DNA of 64,000 nt from Liolophura sinensis (lineage: Eukaryota; Mollusca; Polyplacophora; Chitonida; Chitonidae): assembly GCF_032854445.1 (NCBI RefSeq), contig NC_088295.1, positions 31,428,470-31,492,469 of the forward strand, read 5' to 3'. Both the position numbers and the translations under genes were made by a program. Shown here one piece after another: positions 47,601-57,860 of the stretch; position 1 is the stretch's first letter; every line of letters starts with the position of its first letter. The notes below the pieces were generated by a model. That model was not told the DNA's origin and searched no databases. It saw only the letters and a list, made by a program, of their open reading frames with translations.

Positions 47601-49021
47601 TTGATTGGTGTTTTATGCCGTACTCAAGAATATTTCACTTATACAATGGCTGTCTGCATTATGGTGGGAGGAAACGGGGCAGAGCCCCGGGGAAACCTAC
47701 GACCATCCAGAGGTTCCTGGCAGACCTTCCCATGTATGGCTGGAGAGGAAGCCAGCATGAGACTTGAGCTCACAGTGACCGCATTGGTGAGAGGCTCCTG
47801 GATCATTGTGCTTCGCTAGTGCACTAACCAACTGAGCCAGGGAGGCCTCTTAGAATAAAATAAGATAGGTTAGCAAATATATTTTTGTGCAGTCTTATGT
47901 ATGGATGTTTTTGGCTCTTTCACTGGCAGTTGTAATGACCTTTCTTTAATGACACTGGCTAGTGTGGATCAGATGAGTTGTAAAGACATGGTTGATGCAT
48001 TTGATGGTCTCTGACCTAGTCCTAGATAATATGGCTCTGTGTTTAATAGTTCATACATAAGTCCTTTGACATATACAAACTAATGCTCCCAGAAAATGGT
48101 GGGAAAATGTCCATGCATGAATCTAGTTTTCGATCAAGAACAAATCACATATTTGACAGATTCAAAACATGAGCTTTAAACAGAATTACTTTTTCTTGCT
48201 CGACTGAGTGGGCAAATTCTACATCCGTGACAACTGATGAAATCATCGCTAAAGCTGTTATATAAGACATGTTGCGTGGTCTTCTTAGGTTGATTTCCAT
48301 ATCTTATGACGCACATTTCAGAGATTTTTGTACACCCGACACGCCATGACAGCACAAAGTTATTTTGAAGAGAGAGAAGGAAATTTTGCTGTGGATTTCA
48401 AAAACAGTTTGACTTGAGAATGAATGTACACTCGCAGGAGTGTTAATGAAGGTCCTATTTGCTTCAATGCATAAAAGAAATCGATGTGTGCAGTCGTTTT
48501 AATGTAGATATAAAGGTCCAGTAAAGGCCCAAAGGGCCTTGCGGAATGGACCTACTAAATTTTTTTAATTCAATGATTAACGACTGAATCAGGTAAATAT
48601 CAGAAAGTACTGAAAACAGACCTCAACGTTTAATTTATTTGAACTATTGACAGGTTAGGTAGGTGGTATTTAATGTAACAATGTAATAATGTAACAAAGC
48701 GATATGACTGTGTGGAGATGTCCACATGACAGAAACCTAGTTTTTACAACATCCTGGCTCAGTACCGTTGGCACGTAGAGTCAAATCAGTGGAGTCGCAT
48801 ACTTTTGGACTGCTTACTTAGTGATTACCACGACGGAAGGTGTAGTGCAACAACAACGTTAAGCAACCACTAAGGATTTCCTACTTCTTCGTAGAAAATT
48901 TAAGACATTAAAGGCCGTAAATATTTTATATAGGTTAAAAAATACACAGGTTTACCTGAATTGTGAATACGAAAAATGTCGCCAGAGTTAATACCCATAA
49001 CATCAAGCCTGAAAGTGTCAT
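41523..49021 (-). CDS. TMEM9: Transmembrane protein 9 (TMEM9/TMEM9B family)
   Basis: Type I membrane protein of late endosomes and lysosomes; the family is reported to promote v-ATPase assembly and acidification. Five exons (48956-49021, 46429-46538, 45363-45462, 44220-44342, 41523-41687, minus strand) total 564 nt, 187 residues, all phases and GT-AG sites matching. Residues 1 to about 22 are a signal peptide (MTLSGLMLWVLTLATFFVFT). Residues 23-92 form a cysteine-rich luminal domain (RCKCVCP; CKCDMVVSPLPV; FCLSCECNYEYRNTTTIK) with N-glycosylation sequons at N41 and N87. One membrane span lies at 93-113 (VVVIFIICVVSLLFVYMLFM). The cytoplasmic tail follows, ending KKWKGVVQAQRQSVYDSHSM-LN. Length and motifs agree with human TMEM9 (183) and TMEM9B (198), lengths recalled; a single pre-duplication homologue is likely. 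Confidence 0.96.
44220..44342 (-). CDS. TMEM9: TMEM9 exon 4: transmembrane span
   Basis: Acceptor TTTCACCAG. It encodes the membrane helix, then LGLDPFLVQRRNKYHEQMNE. Two donors are possible: GAG/GTGAAT (used here) or, six bases later, TTG/GTAACT, which would add V-N-L... without changing frame. Confidence 0.93.
45125..45240 (-). mobile_element. SINE family A fragment (minus)
   Basis: CCAAAGGAAGCCATCACGTG, CTGGATATAAACTCACAGCG and a degraded head. Just downstream of TMEM9 exon 3 in its intron. Confidence 0.5.
45363..45462 (-). CDS. TMEM9: TMEM9 exon 3: cysteine-rich luminal part
   Basis: Acceptor TTTGCAG, donor GTACGT. It completes a split cysteine codon and encodes KCDMVVSPLPVDTPGFCLSC then ECNYEYRNTTTIK, matching the VVxPMPVxxxxxxxCLLCECxYEERSTTTIK part of the family. 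Confidence 0.95.
45488..45512 (-). other. Uninterrupted oligo-T upstream of TMEM9 exon 3
   Basis: On the transcribed strand about 24 consecutive T residues lie about 25-50 bases before the exon 3 acceptor. This may act as an unusually pure polypyrimidine tract, and is likely length-variable. Confidence 0.6.
46065..46232 (+). repeat. Tandem duplication of an 84-bp unit
   Basis: Two adjacent copies starting GGAAAACAAGTGACAACACA and containing TTGTTGACCACTTACTGTCA, CGGGAATTTACAAATTC and CAGTCTAAGGCCG. They differ at only a few positions. TMEM9 intron 2. Confidence 0.9.
46429..46538 (-). CDS. TMEM9: TMEM9 exon 2: luminal N-terminus
   Basis: Acceptor ATATTTAG, donor GTAACA, 36 codons plus two bases. 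It encodes AQYGDTRCKCVCPAQNDGNS then TARLKKVFVKDLPANE. The DxRCKCxCP motif is diagnostic. Confidence 0.95.
46753..47008 (-). mobile_element. SINE family A copy (minus)
   Basis: ATTGGTGTTTTATGCCGTAC, TCAAGAATATTTCACTTATA, ATTATGGTAGGAGGAAAGC, GAAACCCATGCCCATCCGCA, CACAGCTTCTGCATTGGTGA, head CTAACCACCTCGGCC. It lies upstream of TMEM9 exon 2, in intron 1. Confidence 0.9.
47586..47849 (-). mobile_element. SINE family A copy (minus)
   Basis: Near full-length: (ATTT) tail, TTGATTGGTGTTTTATGCCG, TCAAGAATATTTCACTTATA, GGTGGGAGGAAACGGGGCAG, TTGAGCTCACAGTGACCGCA, head ACTAACCAACTGAGCCAGGG. Less than 0.6 kb from the copy at 46753, same orientation. Confidence 0.9.
48956..49021 (-). CDS. TMEM9: TMEM9 exon 1: signal peptide
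   Basis: ATG at 49021-49019; 22 codons ending at donor CAG/GTAAAC, phase 0. It encodes a hydrophobic leader, MTLSGLMLWVLTLATFFVFT then IQ. Confidence 0.92.
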
Positions 49022-49319
49022 CTTATCACCGATCCTCTTTTCCTGAACCCAAATCCAATGTCAAGGTTGTTGTGTAAAATTGTAAACTGGTAAAACCTTT
49101 TAGGAAAATCTGAAGCTACCAAAGTTACCAAAAGCAGAAATTATCCATGTTAGAAGTAATTAAAGATTACCAAATGCGGATATCCATTGCAGAGTTATTA
49201 GGTCTATTATTTCATTGGGACGCGACCTTAGGTATAAGTTATGACAGCGAGAAATAAAATGATATATTCCTAGAGGTGATTCAGTCTACAGATGGACTAA
49301 CGCAGTCGTTCTGACACAC

Positions 49320-49632
49320 AGTTGGACAGGTCGGCAGTTGGACGTCACGTGACCACTCTTTCGTGTCGAAAACAATATAGCCGCCGTGCTTTCTCCCACT
49401 TCGCTAGCGAAAATTAAGGCCTAGTTGTACAAAATAACATCACGAAAGCTCTGCAGAAATACTCAGACTATTTGGTAAGCTGGAATTTATACAAATCCAA
49501 CGGACACAAGATCGCTGAAAGCGATTCAAAAACTCATTTTCTTATGCAACAACGTGTGAGGACCCTTTCTTCAGCCACAAGGAGACTTAGGAGATCACGA
49601 GGTCTCTAGCTCCCGATACGTCTTACAGAATT
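49320..49632. repeat. Copy 1 of a dispersed duplicated segment (TMEM9 upstream)
   Basis: About 310 bp matching 52545-52862 in the same orientation. Shared blocks: GTCACGTGACCAC, CTTTCGTGTC, TTCGCTAGCGA, GTACAAAATAAC, CTCTGCAGAAA, ACAAATCCAACGGA, ATCGCTGAAAGCGATTCAAA, GTCTCTAGCT and GTCTTACAGAA. It overlaps the likely TMEM9 promoter. Confidence 0.85.
49344..49353. promoter_or_regulatory. CLEAR-type E-box upstream of TMEM9
   Basis: Perfect palindrome GTCACGTGAC, 323 bp upstream of the TMEM9 ATG. In vertebrates this sequence is the consensus CLEAR element bound by TFEB/MITF factors in promoters of lysosomal genes. TMEM9 is a lysosomal v-ATPase factor, so the match is functionally sensible, but use in this organism is inferred. 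Confidence 0.5.
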
Positions 49633-50330
49633 CAGGCTTGTTCTATCCCTAAACATATATACCAGGTACAAGGAATATTTCGTATTAACAATAAGGGTGA
49701 TACATTAGATTTTATTTTTCTTGTTTTTTTTATTGGAGACATTGACATGCCCTAGCTGTTGTTAGCTCGCTTGCGCATTCAAATCAAAGGCCCGTGTACG
49801 TCAGTCTTCATATAATATACCACTAAAGACCTTGAGAACATGACAGCTGTCCAGGGATATGTGAGGAATGACCATCAGCACTGTTTGTTCGAGAACTACA
49901 GCCTGACCTACATGCATTTCTCTCGCCCTGTCTTATAGGGGTGCGACACAGCAGGCGGCCAGCATGTCAGTGTTGTAGCTAAAGTCTGTTGCTTCATGTC
50001 TAGCCTCCTGCTGTAGTACTAGTCTCTAACGTGTCACCTGGCGCTGTTTTTTTTTGACTGTTTTGAACAACATGATGTATTGAAACTAAACGATTCAGCA
50101 ATGCGTTTGTTTTTCTTAGCTTAACTTTACAGTTATAATTTGCATATACTGAAAATGAATGTTTATGGTTTAACGCCACTTTCGGATTTTTATTTTACTT
50201 TTATGATTTTACGCCACACGCAAATTTGAAAAATAACTGTTGGCTGAATGTCACGGATATGGCCAATGTCATACTGTGGGTGTCGTTTGCTTTCCAGTGA
50301 ACACATTTCAGTATGGTCAGGAGATTTCTT

Positions 50331-50406
50331 TGTTTGTTTATTTATTTATTTGATTGGTGTTTTACGCCGTACTCAAGAATATTTCACTTACACGACGGCG
50401 GTCAGG
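50331..50406 (-). mobile_element. SINE family A, tail fragment (minus)
   Basis: TTTATTTATTTATTTGATTG, GTGTTTTACGCCGTACTCAA, GAATATTTCACTTACACGAC then GGCGGTCAG. The least diverged tail in the window. Confidence 0.85.
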
Positions 50407-52544
50407 AGATTTGTGAGGTACATGTACCTGGATGAGGTAAGTTGGCTTCCTCCACCCATAAATTTGATCGTCATGATACGAGTTAAGTACCCTTGATTGT
50501 AATCTGAATTTGTCATGTAGGGTAAGCAAACATGAATGCTTGTATATAAATATACGAATTTATACTTGACAATGCAAATATGTGCGGACCTAGTATCTTA
50601 CATTAAAAAGCACTGCATGCCTGTATTGAGGTTTTGCATACGTGTAAAGCACAATTACATCCAGGGGGTGTGCTATCAATTTCAAAATTCACGCCATAGT
50701 GTCTTGTGGAATGGTATAAATTAAATAGAATCAGTGTTTAAGGTAAATGCCAGGAGTGCTACCTCTAATAGATAGTGATGGATAGTGATATCTGTAATAG
50801 AAGTACTGCATGTGTTGAGCTTAGGCTGTGCATACATGTGAAGTACAATAACACGAGGGGAATGTCCCATTGCTGATGCCCAGCATCTGTGTTCATAACT
50901 GCCAATTACCAAACACAGCTTTTATAATGGCCTTTTAGTTTGGCCTCCAGAAGATCTGTCTGATTTTGTCTGAAACTGGGCTAAGCCCAGGGGAACCCAC
51001 GACCTTCCGCACATGGCTGGCAGACCTTCACACGTACGACCTGACATGAAGCCAGCATGCGGTGGACTAAAAAACTAAACATATGATGTTTGACGGGAAC
51101 TGATATAGTGTGACTTCGTTCGCCATCTAAAATCTTGTCATCAAAAGTACCCCAGTCTGGCACTCTGGTTCTACTGTTTTCCTCTCATAAATGCTGTACT
51201 CATACGTTTTCAAAACAATATGGCAAAACTAACTTTCCCTGATGTCAAAGTAAATATAAGTTTATTCTCCGAAGCGTCTACCACTATGCTCCAAGTGATT
51301 GGTCCAAAATTTTCAGCATTGAAGACAGGTAAAAAGTTTGCTATAATCCACAGTATCACCTCGTGCTTGCCATAACGTATATGCATTTTGAGTCCGTTTA
51401 CAGGCATCGTATGTACTTTTATGTGGATAAAAATTATGTATTTGAAAATATAGATTATTTAGAAATTTAAACCAAATTATATCATAGTTTACAACAAAAC
51501 TATTTTTGAATACTGTTAAAAAAAAAAGAAATATTTTTACAGGTCTCTGGGTATTTTTTTATTTCATAAGTATAACATAGATGTATCTGATCAAACACAA
51601 ATTATTCTGAATCTTAAAATTGCAAACTGTGCACATAAAATTTGTTGAGAAGTAAATTTTGTCTGCAAAAGCTGGAGTAAAAATTCATAAATAAAGTCCT
51701 TAAGCGCTTTGTGTGAAATTTTGTAAATCAAACTGTGAAATACATGTATCCATTTGATAACACTGCAATTGTTGCCACCGACCATCTTGCCCATTGTTTA
51801 GAAGAGTTCGGAACCTTGGAAGCTAATCAGCTGTATCACTACTAAAGGATACAATCTCCCCAGGCACAGAAATGATCACGTCTATAACTCATTCATACTG
51901 GAATTTAGCAGACTATTATTTTAATGGCTATTAAAAGTTCAAGAAAATGTCGGGTATAATCCGTTTGGTGTTGGTAGATAGACTGTAAAATGGCAGTGAT
52001 GGGCTTTATTTTCACCAACGGGCTTCGAGGATAGTTGTGGCAAGTTGTGAGACCTGACAGCAAAAGTGTATACAAATAAGACAGGCATCTTATTTTTAGA
52101 AGAATTTTAAAGCTATAGTTTTAATTTGTCCTATCGTTAATAAAGCCAAAAAAACAATTAGCACTGCCTAAATCTTCTCTTTTCCAGTTTTGTTTGCACA
52201 GAAAAGAAAATTGGTTTTGGTCTACCTGCCAAACTTTTCCCTTTGGCTCTGTTTATTAGAAAATATTATTTGGACGTATACGTACACATTTCCTGGGAAA
52301 TAGATGATCTAAGAAATGGATATAGCTACTGCGCTATAATGGAGTACGTGGAGTTTGAAAGAGCGAGAAAGGTTTCTATTTGACTGCAATCTCAAACGTC
52401 TCTTCAGCGAGGTTATAAGTTTTCTCAAACAAGCTGTCAACGTCAAAGGCCTACTCCGTACTGTGCATGTTTTGCTCTCTGTCTTTCGCTTTACGTCACT
52501 GCCATCAGATGAGAAAACATCTCTAATTCTGTAAGAAGGGTCGA
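50407..52544. other. Intergenic, mostly unrecognised
   Basis: No gene recognised. A SINE family A body fragment (minus) is at about 50975-51063 (GGGGAACCCACGACCTTCCG, GACATGAAGCCAGCATG). Confidence 0.45.
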
Positions 52545-52862
52545 AAGTTGGAGGTCACGTGACCACCCTTTCGTGTCCAAAACAAAATGCCCGCCCAATG
52601 TTAAAGTATTGAGGAAAAGGTCACTTTTGCCAATTCGCTAGCGACCAGTAAGGCCTCGCTGTACAAAATAACGTCACAAAATCTCTGCAGAAAAACTCAG
52701 ACTATCTGGAAAGCTGAAAATTATACAAATCCAACGGATACAAAATCGCTGAAAGCGATTCAAAAATAGACATTTTCCTATGCAGTAAGGTTTTTTTTCA
52801 CCCACGCCGTTTGTTACAAAGGAGATCACGTGGTCTCTAGCTTCCGATCAGTCTTACAGAAC
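52545..52862. repeat. Copy 2 of the dispersed duplicated segment
   Basis: Matches 49320-49632 directly; it contains the same GTCACGTGAC (52554-52563) and an extra insertion of about 30 bp near 52590-52630. No gene is recognised next to it. Confidence 0.85.
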
Positions 52863-54010
52863 ATATTTGAGCGCCATGCTTTTTACAGCAGCGACGTCGA
52901 AAACTCAATCTGAACCTTTACACACTTACCACTAGATTTTGCGTAACAGAATTCAGAGGGGATGCCACAATAGTTATCGTGGGTTCCTCACTGTGTATAA
53001 TGTGACTGGGTGAAGTGTCATGTCTGGTGTCTTTTCCATGATGCTTCAGTGGCGGCAGGACTTGTCGTCATGAGACTCAAAAATTGTTAAGTGCGCCAGA
53101 AAACCCCAAGCATGCATATTTATTCGACCACAATGTCAGAATATCAAATTCTGTTTTATTCCACAAAATGTGAATGTTGACTAAAGGCAAGGACAGTAAT
53201 ACAATAAAAATACAACATGTACGATAAAAACACATATACATAAAAACATTGTACAAATTAATTTTTGATAGTGCGCTAAAATAAATGTGGACAAAGAAGG
53301 ACGAGACTACAACTTGCTGAATTAGAAGGGAGTGCCTATGATTATATAGTGCATGGCTTAGTTTACACGGCATACATAAGTCACACTGAAAAGGGGGAAA
53401 CTTGTACAGAACGAAATGTCCACGCGTGTCTTTACAAAGCAAACTTTCTTGAACCCGAGAATGATAGGAATAAGAACAAGAATAAATATGTCCTCAGAAT
53501 ATTCAGGAACAACATGGATTTGAACCAGAGACTGCTCACATCTCATGTACTAGTTCTCGACAACATGTGCAGGGACATTGTGCCCCTGATCTACGGAGAG
53601 CTGAATTAGAATACATTACCTGTACCCTGCTCCTACTGCAGCGATCAGATTCATGCAGTCTTACTCAAAGTCACCATGCTATCTAGCTGGGAAAGATTTA
53701 CAAGCTTTAATACTGTGAAGCCAAAATTCTGCCAACTGTAACACCTGTGGCGAGGAAATCAATGGCCATAGATTAAAAGACGTGGACCCCAAATTTAGAT
53801 CTCCTCAATCTCAACAATTGGATACAGGTTTCTGCATTCTAACTTTAAAACTTTTCAAGTTACAGGTCAAACACTGACTCCACATGATGTCGTCAGTCAT
53901 TATGTACACATTCAGGTCTATGTTATTTTAATGGCCCGAATAAGATATTTCATTCTAACTTTAAGCACTTGTATCGAAAGAGAAGCTGTCAACAAAATTA
54001 TGAAGATGTT
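52863..54010. other. Intergenic, nothing recognised
   Basis: Open frames of up to 121 codons (53077-53442, minus) lack recognisable domains or splice context; probably chance. Confidence 0.4.
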
Positions 54011-54012
54011 TC

Positions 54013-54168
54013 ACAAAAAGAACCTTGTGACGCCACCAACGCTCCTGGCTTTGCATATGATTTTGACTTGGACATGGAATTCCCTTTGTAACTTAACCAT
54101 TCTTCTTGTGCAAGTCGAAGTCATATGCAAACCCATTAGCGTTGGTGGCGTCACAAAGTTCTTTTTGT
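54013..54168. repeat. Foldback element with 58-bp arms
   Basis: Left arm 54013-54070 and right arm 54111-54168 are reverse complements at about 52 of 58 positions (ACAAAAAGAAC, TTGTGACGCCACCAACGCT, TTTGCATATGA, GACTTG) around a 40-bp spacer. It ends two bases before SINE family B begins. Confidence 0.9.
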
Positions 54169-54170
54169 AA

Positions 54171-54516
54171 GTGAGAGCTTGGGGTTTAACGTCGTACTTG
54201 ACAATTTTTCAGTCATATGACGAAGAAGGAATCCTTAGAGTGCATGCCATATGCCTCTTTGCTGCAGGACGGATTTCCACCGCAACATATCGAGTGCTGC
54301 TTCACTGGGACGCCTTACCGAAGGCAAGTAAGCCACCGAGCCATTATACTGGTACGGGTCAACCAGTGGTTGCACTATCCCCTCCTTGCTGAACGCCAAG
54401 CGAGGAAGTTACAACTGGTAGGTGTGTTCTTAGGTGTAATTCGACCCAGGATTGACCTTGGATCTACCGCTTCCGAAGAGAACACTCTACCCGCTGTGCT
54501 ATCGGGGCCGGTCTTC
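54171..54516 (-). mobile_element. SINE family B copy (minus)
   Basis: tRNA-derived. In reverse complement the head reads GATAGCACAGCGGGTAGAG (A-box side) and AATCCTGGGTCGAATTAC (B-box side). A body follows with GCTTGGCGTTCAGCAAGG, CAGTGAAGCAGCACTCG and GGCATGCACTCTAAGGATTC, and a tail ACTGAAAAATTGTCAAGTAC then GACGTTAAACCCC. Confidence 0.85.
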
Positions 54517-54804
54517 TTTTTGTGAAATATCTTCATAAACTTGATGACATCTGACTATTCAGATGATCTTGATATGGAGTAAACAATACTTTTTATTTTG
54601 TTTTATTTTTGAATGAACTAAAGCTACAACAGGAATTCAATTACAATGTACTTACAATACTCCTGTAAACAAATATGCATGCATTAACAGATCTGAAGAA
54701 GGCAGGAATGACCAGAGCACAACATTCAGATTATTATAAACTATCGTATATGCATATCAATTGTTGTCACAATTCATGGAGTATTATTCATGCGTATATA
54801 TCGT

Positions 54805-54935
54805 AAGTGGGAAGGTCTGGTAGCAACCTGTGGATGGTTGTGGGTTTCCCCGGGCTCTGCCCGGTTTCCTTTCACCATAATGCTGTGAAATATTCTTGAG
54901 TACCGCGTACAACATCAGTCAGATAAATAAATCTT
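54805..54935 (+). mobile_element. SINE family A, 3' part
   Basis: GTAAGTGGGAAGGTCTGGTA, GGATGGTTGTGGGTTTCCCC, GGGCTCTGCCCGGTTTCC, CTTGAGTACCGCGTACAACA, AGATAAATAAATC tail. An internal deletion after CATAATGCTG. Confidence 0.85.
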
Positions 54936-55137
54936 GAGAAAAGTATCAGGTGAAACTAGATATATAGTACCCATTGGTCATAACATCATTTAAGCAAAAT
55001 CAAAACAGCATCTTTACGTGTTGCTTTTAGATCACGATATTGGATTATATCGGTCAGTAACATAGTAGACCAACTTTTGATTTTGATGATCACGCCTGAT
55101 GTTCGCACATGAAATAATATATTATTCCTTCATATTT

Positions 55138-55478
55138 TGAGTGAGTGCTAGGGGTTAACGTCGTACCTAACAATTTTTCAGTCATATGACGACGAAGGAA
55201 TCCTTAGAGTGCATGCCATGTGCCTCCTTGTTGCAGGACGGATTTCCACCGCTCTTTATCTAATGCTGCTTCATTGAGACACCTTACCGAAGGCAGGTAA
55301 GCCGCCCCGCCCGAGCCATTATACTGATACGGGTCAATCAACCTTCATGCTGAACGTCACGCGAGGAAGCTGCAACTTCCCCTTTTAAAGTCTTAGGTTT
55401 GACTGGACCCAGGATTGGCCTTGGATCTACCGCTCCAGAAGCGGACGCTCTATCAACTGTGCTAGCGGAGCCGGTCCC
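55138..55478 (-). mobile_element. SINE family B copy (minus)
   Basis: Same family as 54171, same orientation, about 0.65 kb away: AGGGGTTAACGTCGTACC, GACGACGAAGGAATCCTTAG, GTGCATGCCATGTGCCTCC, CCTTGGATCTACCGCTCCAG, GTGCTAGCGGAGCCGGTC. Confidence 0.85.
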
Positions 55479-56255
55479 TTCATATTCTGAAATGTATTGT
55501 ATATAGAGAGAGACTTGGGAATAACAAATCGTTGCGTACAATTTTACCTTCTTATCTTCTTTACATAACAAGTTTTATTTCATTTTGTACCTTGTTTGCT
55601 GGAAATTACTGCAAGGTAAAACTAACTTGGGCCACAGTTGTGTAAAAGAAGGTTGATCTACGCTGGGTACATATACCATAAACTGTTGTCACATTTGTGT
55701 TCTATTCATTATGTAATACAATGAGATTGATATTAAAACTTAAACCTTACAATATTTGTCATATTTTTGAACTGTATATGTTACAAATTGTTACTTTCCA
55801 AATTCTTTGGCAAGTACCATGAGAATAGTTATAATGTCCACCATGGTGTACCCCATGTAATTAGCGCAAGAAGGGTACCCGAAGATTGAAAACCTGTTTG
55901 CATCAATTACAACAAAAGCCGTGAATTAGACTTGAAGTATTTTTTCCTTGCAACCCACTTCTCATTGACAAATGTAAGCAATGCATATACGCAAACCCGT
56001 TTGGTTCCCATAACCAAATTTATAACTGTTGTGCAACCTGGTATAATTAGCCCACTGACTATACGAAAGCTCCATGGATGCAATTGATCATCATAAATAC
56101 AATACATGCATAAGGTGTAAACGAAACAAACAAGAAAGACATATTTCACAGATGTATGGATTCAATATCAACAATGAACAAATGGCAAGAAAAATAACAG
56201 GGGGAGGTTACAATCTGTACCACTTTGTTCGTATTGGTAAACACTAAGTCAAGGC
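55479..56255. other. Intergenic, nothing recognised
   Basis: AT-rich DNA with no gene or repeat that I can name. Confidence 0.4.
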
Positions 56256-56372
56256 AGGACCCCGTTGTGCAAATCAAGACAAGACGCCGGACCTCAAGCC
56301 CGTCACCTCATTGGTGAGACTACACTGATTGCTAGACCAGCGCGTTACACCACTCGTCCACTGAGGGCCATA
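56256..56372 (-). mobile_element. tRNA-derived SINE head fragment (third family)
   Basis: In reverse complement: TGGACGAGTGGTGTAACGCG (A-box-like) then, after GCAATCAGTGTAGTCTCACC, GGGCTTGAGGTCCGGCG (B-box-like). The tRNA-like spacing is right, but the head differs from families A and B and the body is not identified. Confidence 0.5.
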
Positions 56373-57528
56373 ACATTCTGAATGAAATCCATCAGATATG
56401 CAGCTCATTACGGGTGCGCACTAGCTTAAAACAGTGCTTTTTACATTAGAATAACCAATCAATTGTTTATTCTCATGAATTCAATTCCTTCCCACAGGGA
56501 GATTTATGTACATGTGTAAACATAAAAATGATACCAACTGTATATATAGAAACACGTGCTGCATGCACTAAAACAAGAAACCTTAACAACAAAAGATAGG
56601 GGTGTGTCATCCTATCAAAGCCCGCCTATTCACACTTCTGATGGGTTGGAAAAAGCATGTTATCTTTAACATTGCTCTGTGGAATGTTATGTACTCGACA
56701 TCAAATCCGTGTATTTCTGCCTACACCTGGTATCATAAAGCATGCGACAAACAAGGCATATGCTCTTATATAAGCATTCTCATTTGGTTAAGATTACTAG
56801 ATCACAAGCATAAAAACTCTGGGTCTCTCTCAAATCCACAGACATTTAGGTTAAAAGAAGCCAAACCTGGTTAGATTAACAACACAGCTAGCTGGTAAAA
56901 GCCATCAACTGAGATCTGAAAGACAATGCAAAAGCTATGAAAAGTTGGTGAAAAAAATGTGACTGGAGAGCGACCGTGTTACCGGCACTAACTACATATA
57001 CATGAAATATGAAATATTAAAATCTGCCTTGAGCCATGCTAAGTAACATGAACAAACGTTAAACTAGAACTGCATGCAGTTATACGGCTTCCAAGCAATC
57101 TATACGCACAGTTTTTAGCGTCCAGTCTCTAAACTTTCCACATTCTCCACCACACACCGTTCAAATCTAATAGTTCTATGCTCTTCTGAAAAGACTCCGG
57201 GTTTGTCTAAAACGAGGAAAAAAACAGACGTAATTCATATTAGAAAATAAACTTTCCGCACGAGTGAATTGCATATAACTTTATGATCACGAATCTGGTC
57301 TTTGTTATTCCCTGCAAAACGTACTTATGTCGCAAATTGTTGGCAGAGAAAATAGAAAAATAATATGAGCAAGAACAAGTTCCTTGCTTGGAAGCCTAAT
57401 AATTAGAAAGACAAACGAAAGAGTTGGCCATGGAAGTACTACACAGACACTGCATGGTCCATTTAGGATCTGTGTGTATCAGTTTGTGTATCCACTATCG
57501 GAGGGTAAAAATGAGAAACAACTCATGT
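56373..57528. other. Intergenic, nothing recognised
   Basis: No recognisable gene. A 90-codon open frame (56602-56874, plus) has no known motif. Confidence 0.4.
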
Positions 57529-57722
57529 TTCAAGAATATTTCACTTATATGACGGCGGCCAGCATTATGCTAGGAGAAAACCAGTCAGAGCCCGCGAGAA
57601 ACCCAATACCATCCGCAGGTATCTGACAGGTCTTCCCTGCATGGGCTGTGACCGCATTAATGAACGGCGTTTGGGTCATTGCGCTGTGCTGGTGTGCTAA
57701 CATTCCTCGGCCACAGAGGCGC
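57529..57722 (-). mobile_element. SINE family A copy (minus), truncated
   Basis: TTTCAAGAATATTTCACTTA, ATGACGGCGGCCAGCATTAT, CCATCCGCAGGTATCTGACA, GCGTTTGGGTCATTGCGC and head side CTAACATTCCTCGGCCACAG. The tail and part of the body are missing. A (GGTTG)n-like patch and a further diverged copy may follow at 57735-57860. Confidence 0.75.
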
Positions 57723-57860
57723 TGTCTCTCATATGTGGTTGGTTGGTTTGGTTGGTCGGTTGGTTGGTTGCCTAGCTTTTCAGCTAATATGACAGTAACC
57801 AGCGAATTACGGTGGGAGGAAGTGTGACAGAGCTAAGAGGGAACTCGCACTGCTCGGCAA

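Noticed and set aside
53077-53442. 121-codon minus-strand open frame
   Set aside because: Hydrophobic and cysteine-rich but without domain, partner exons or supportive context.
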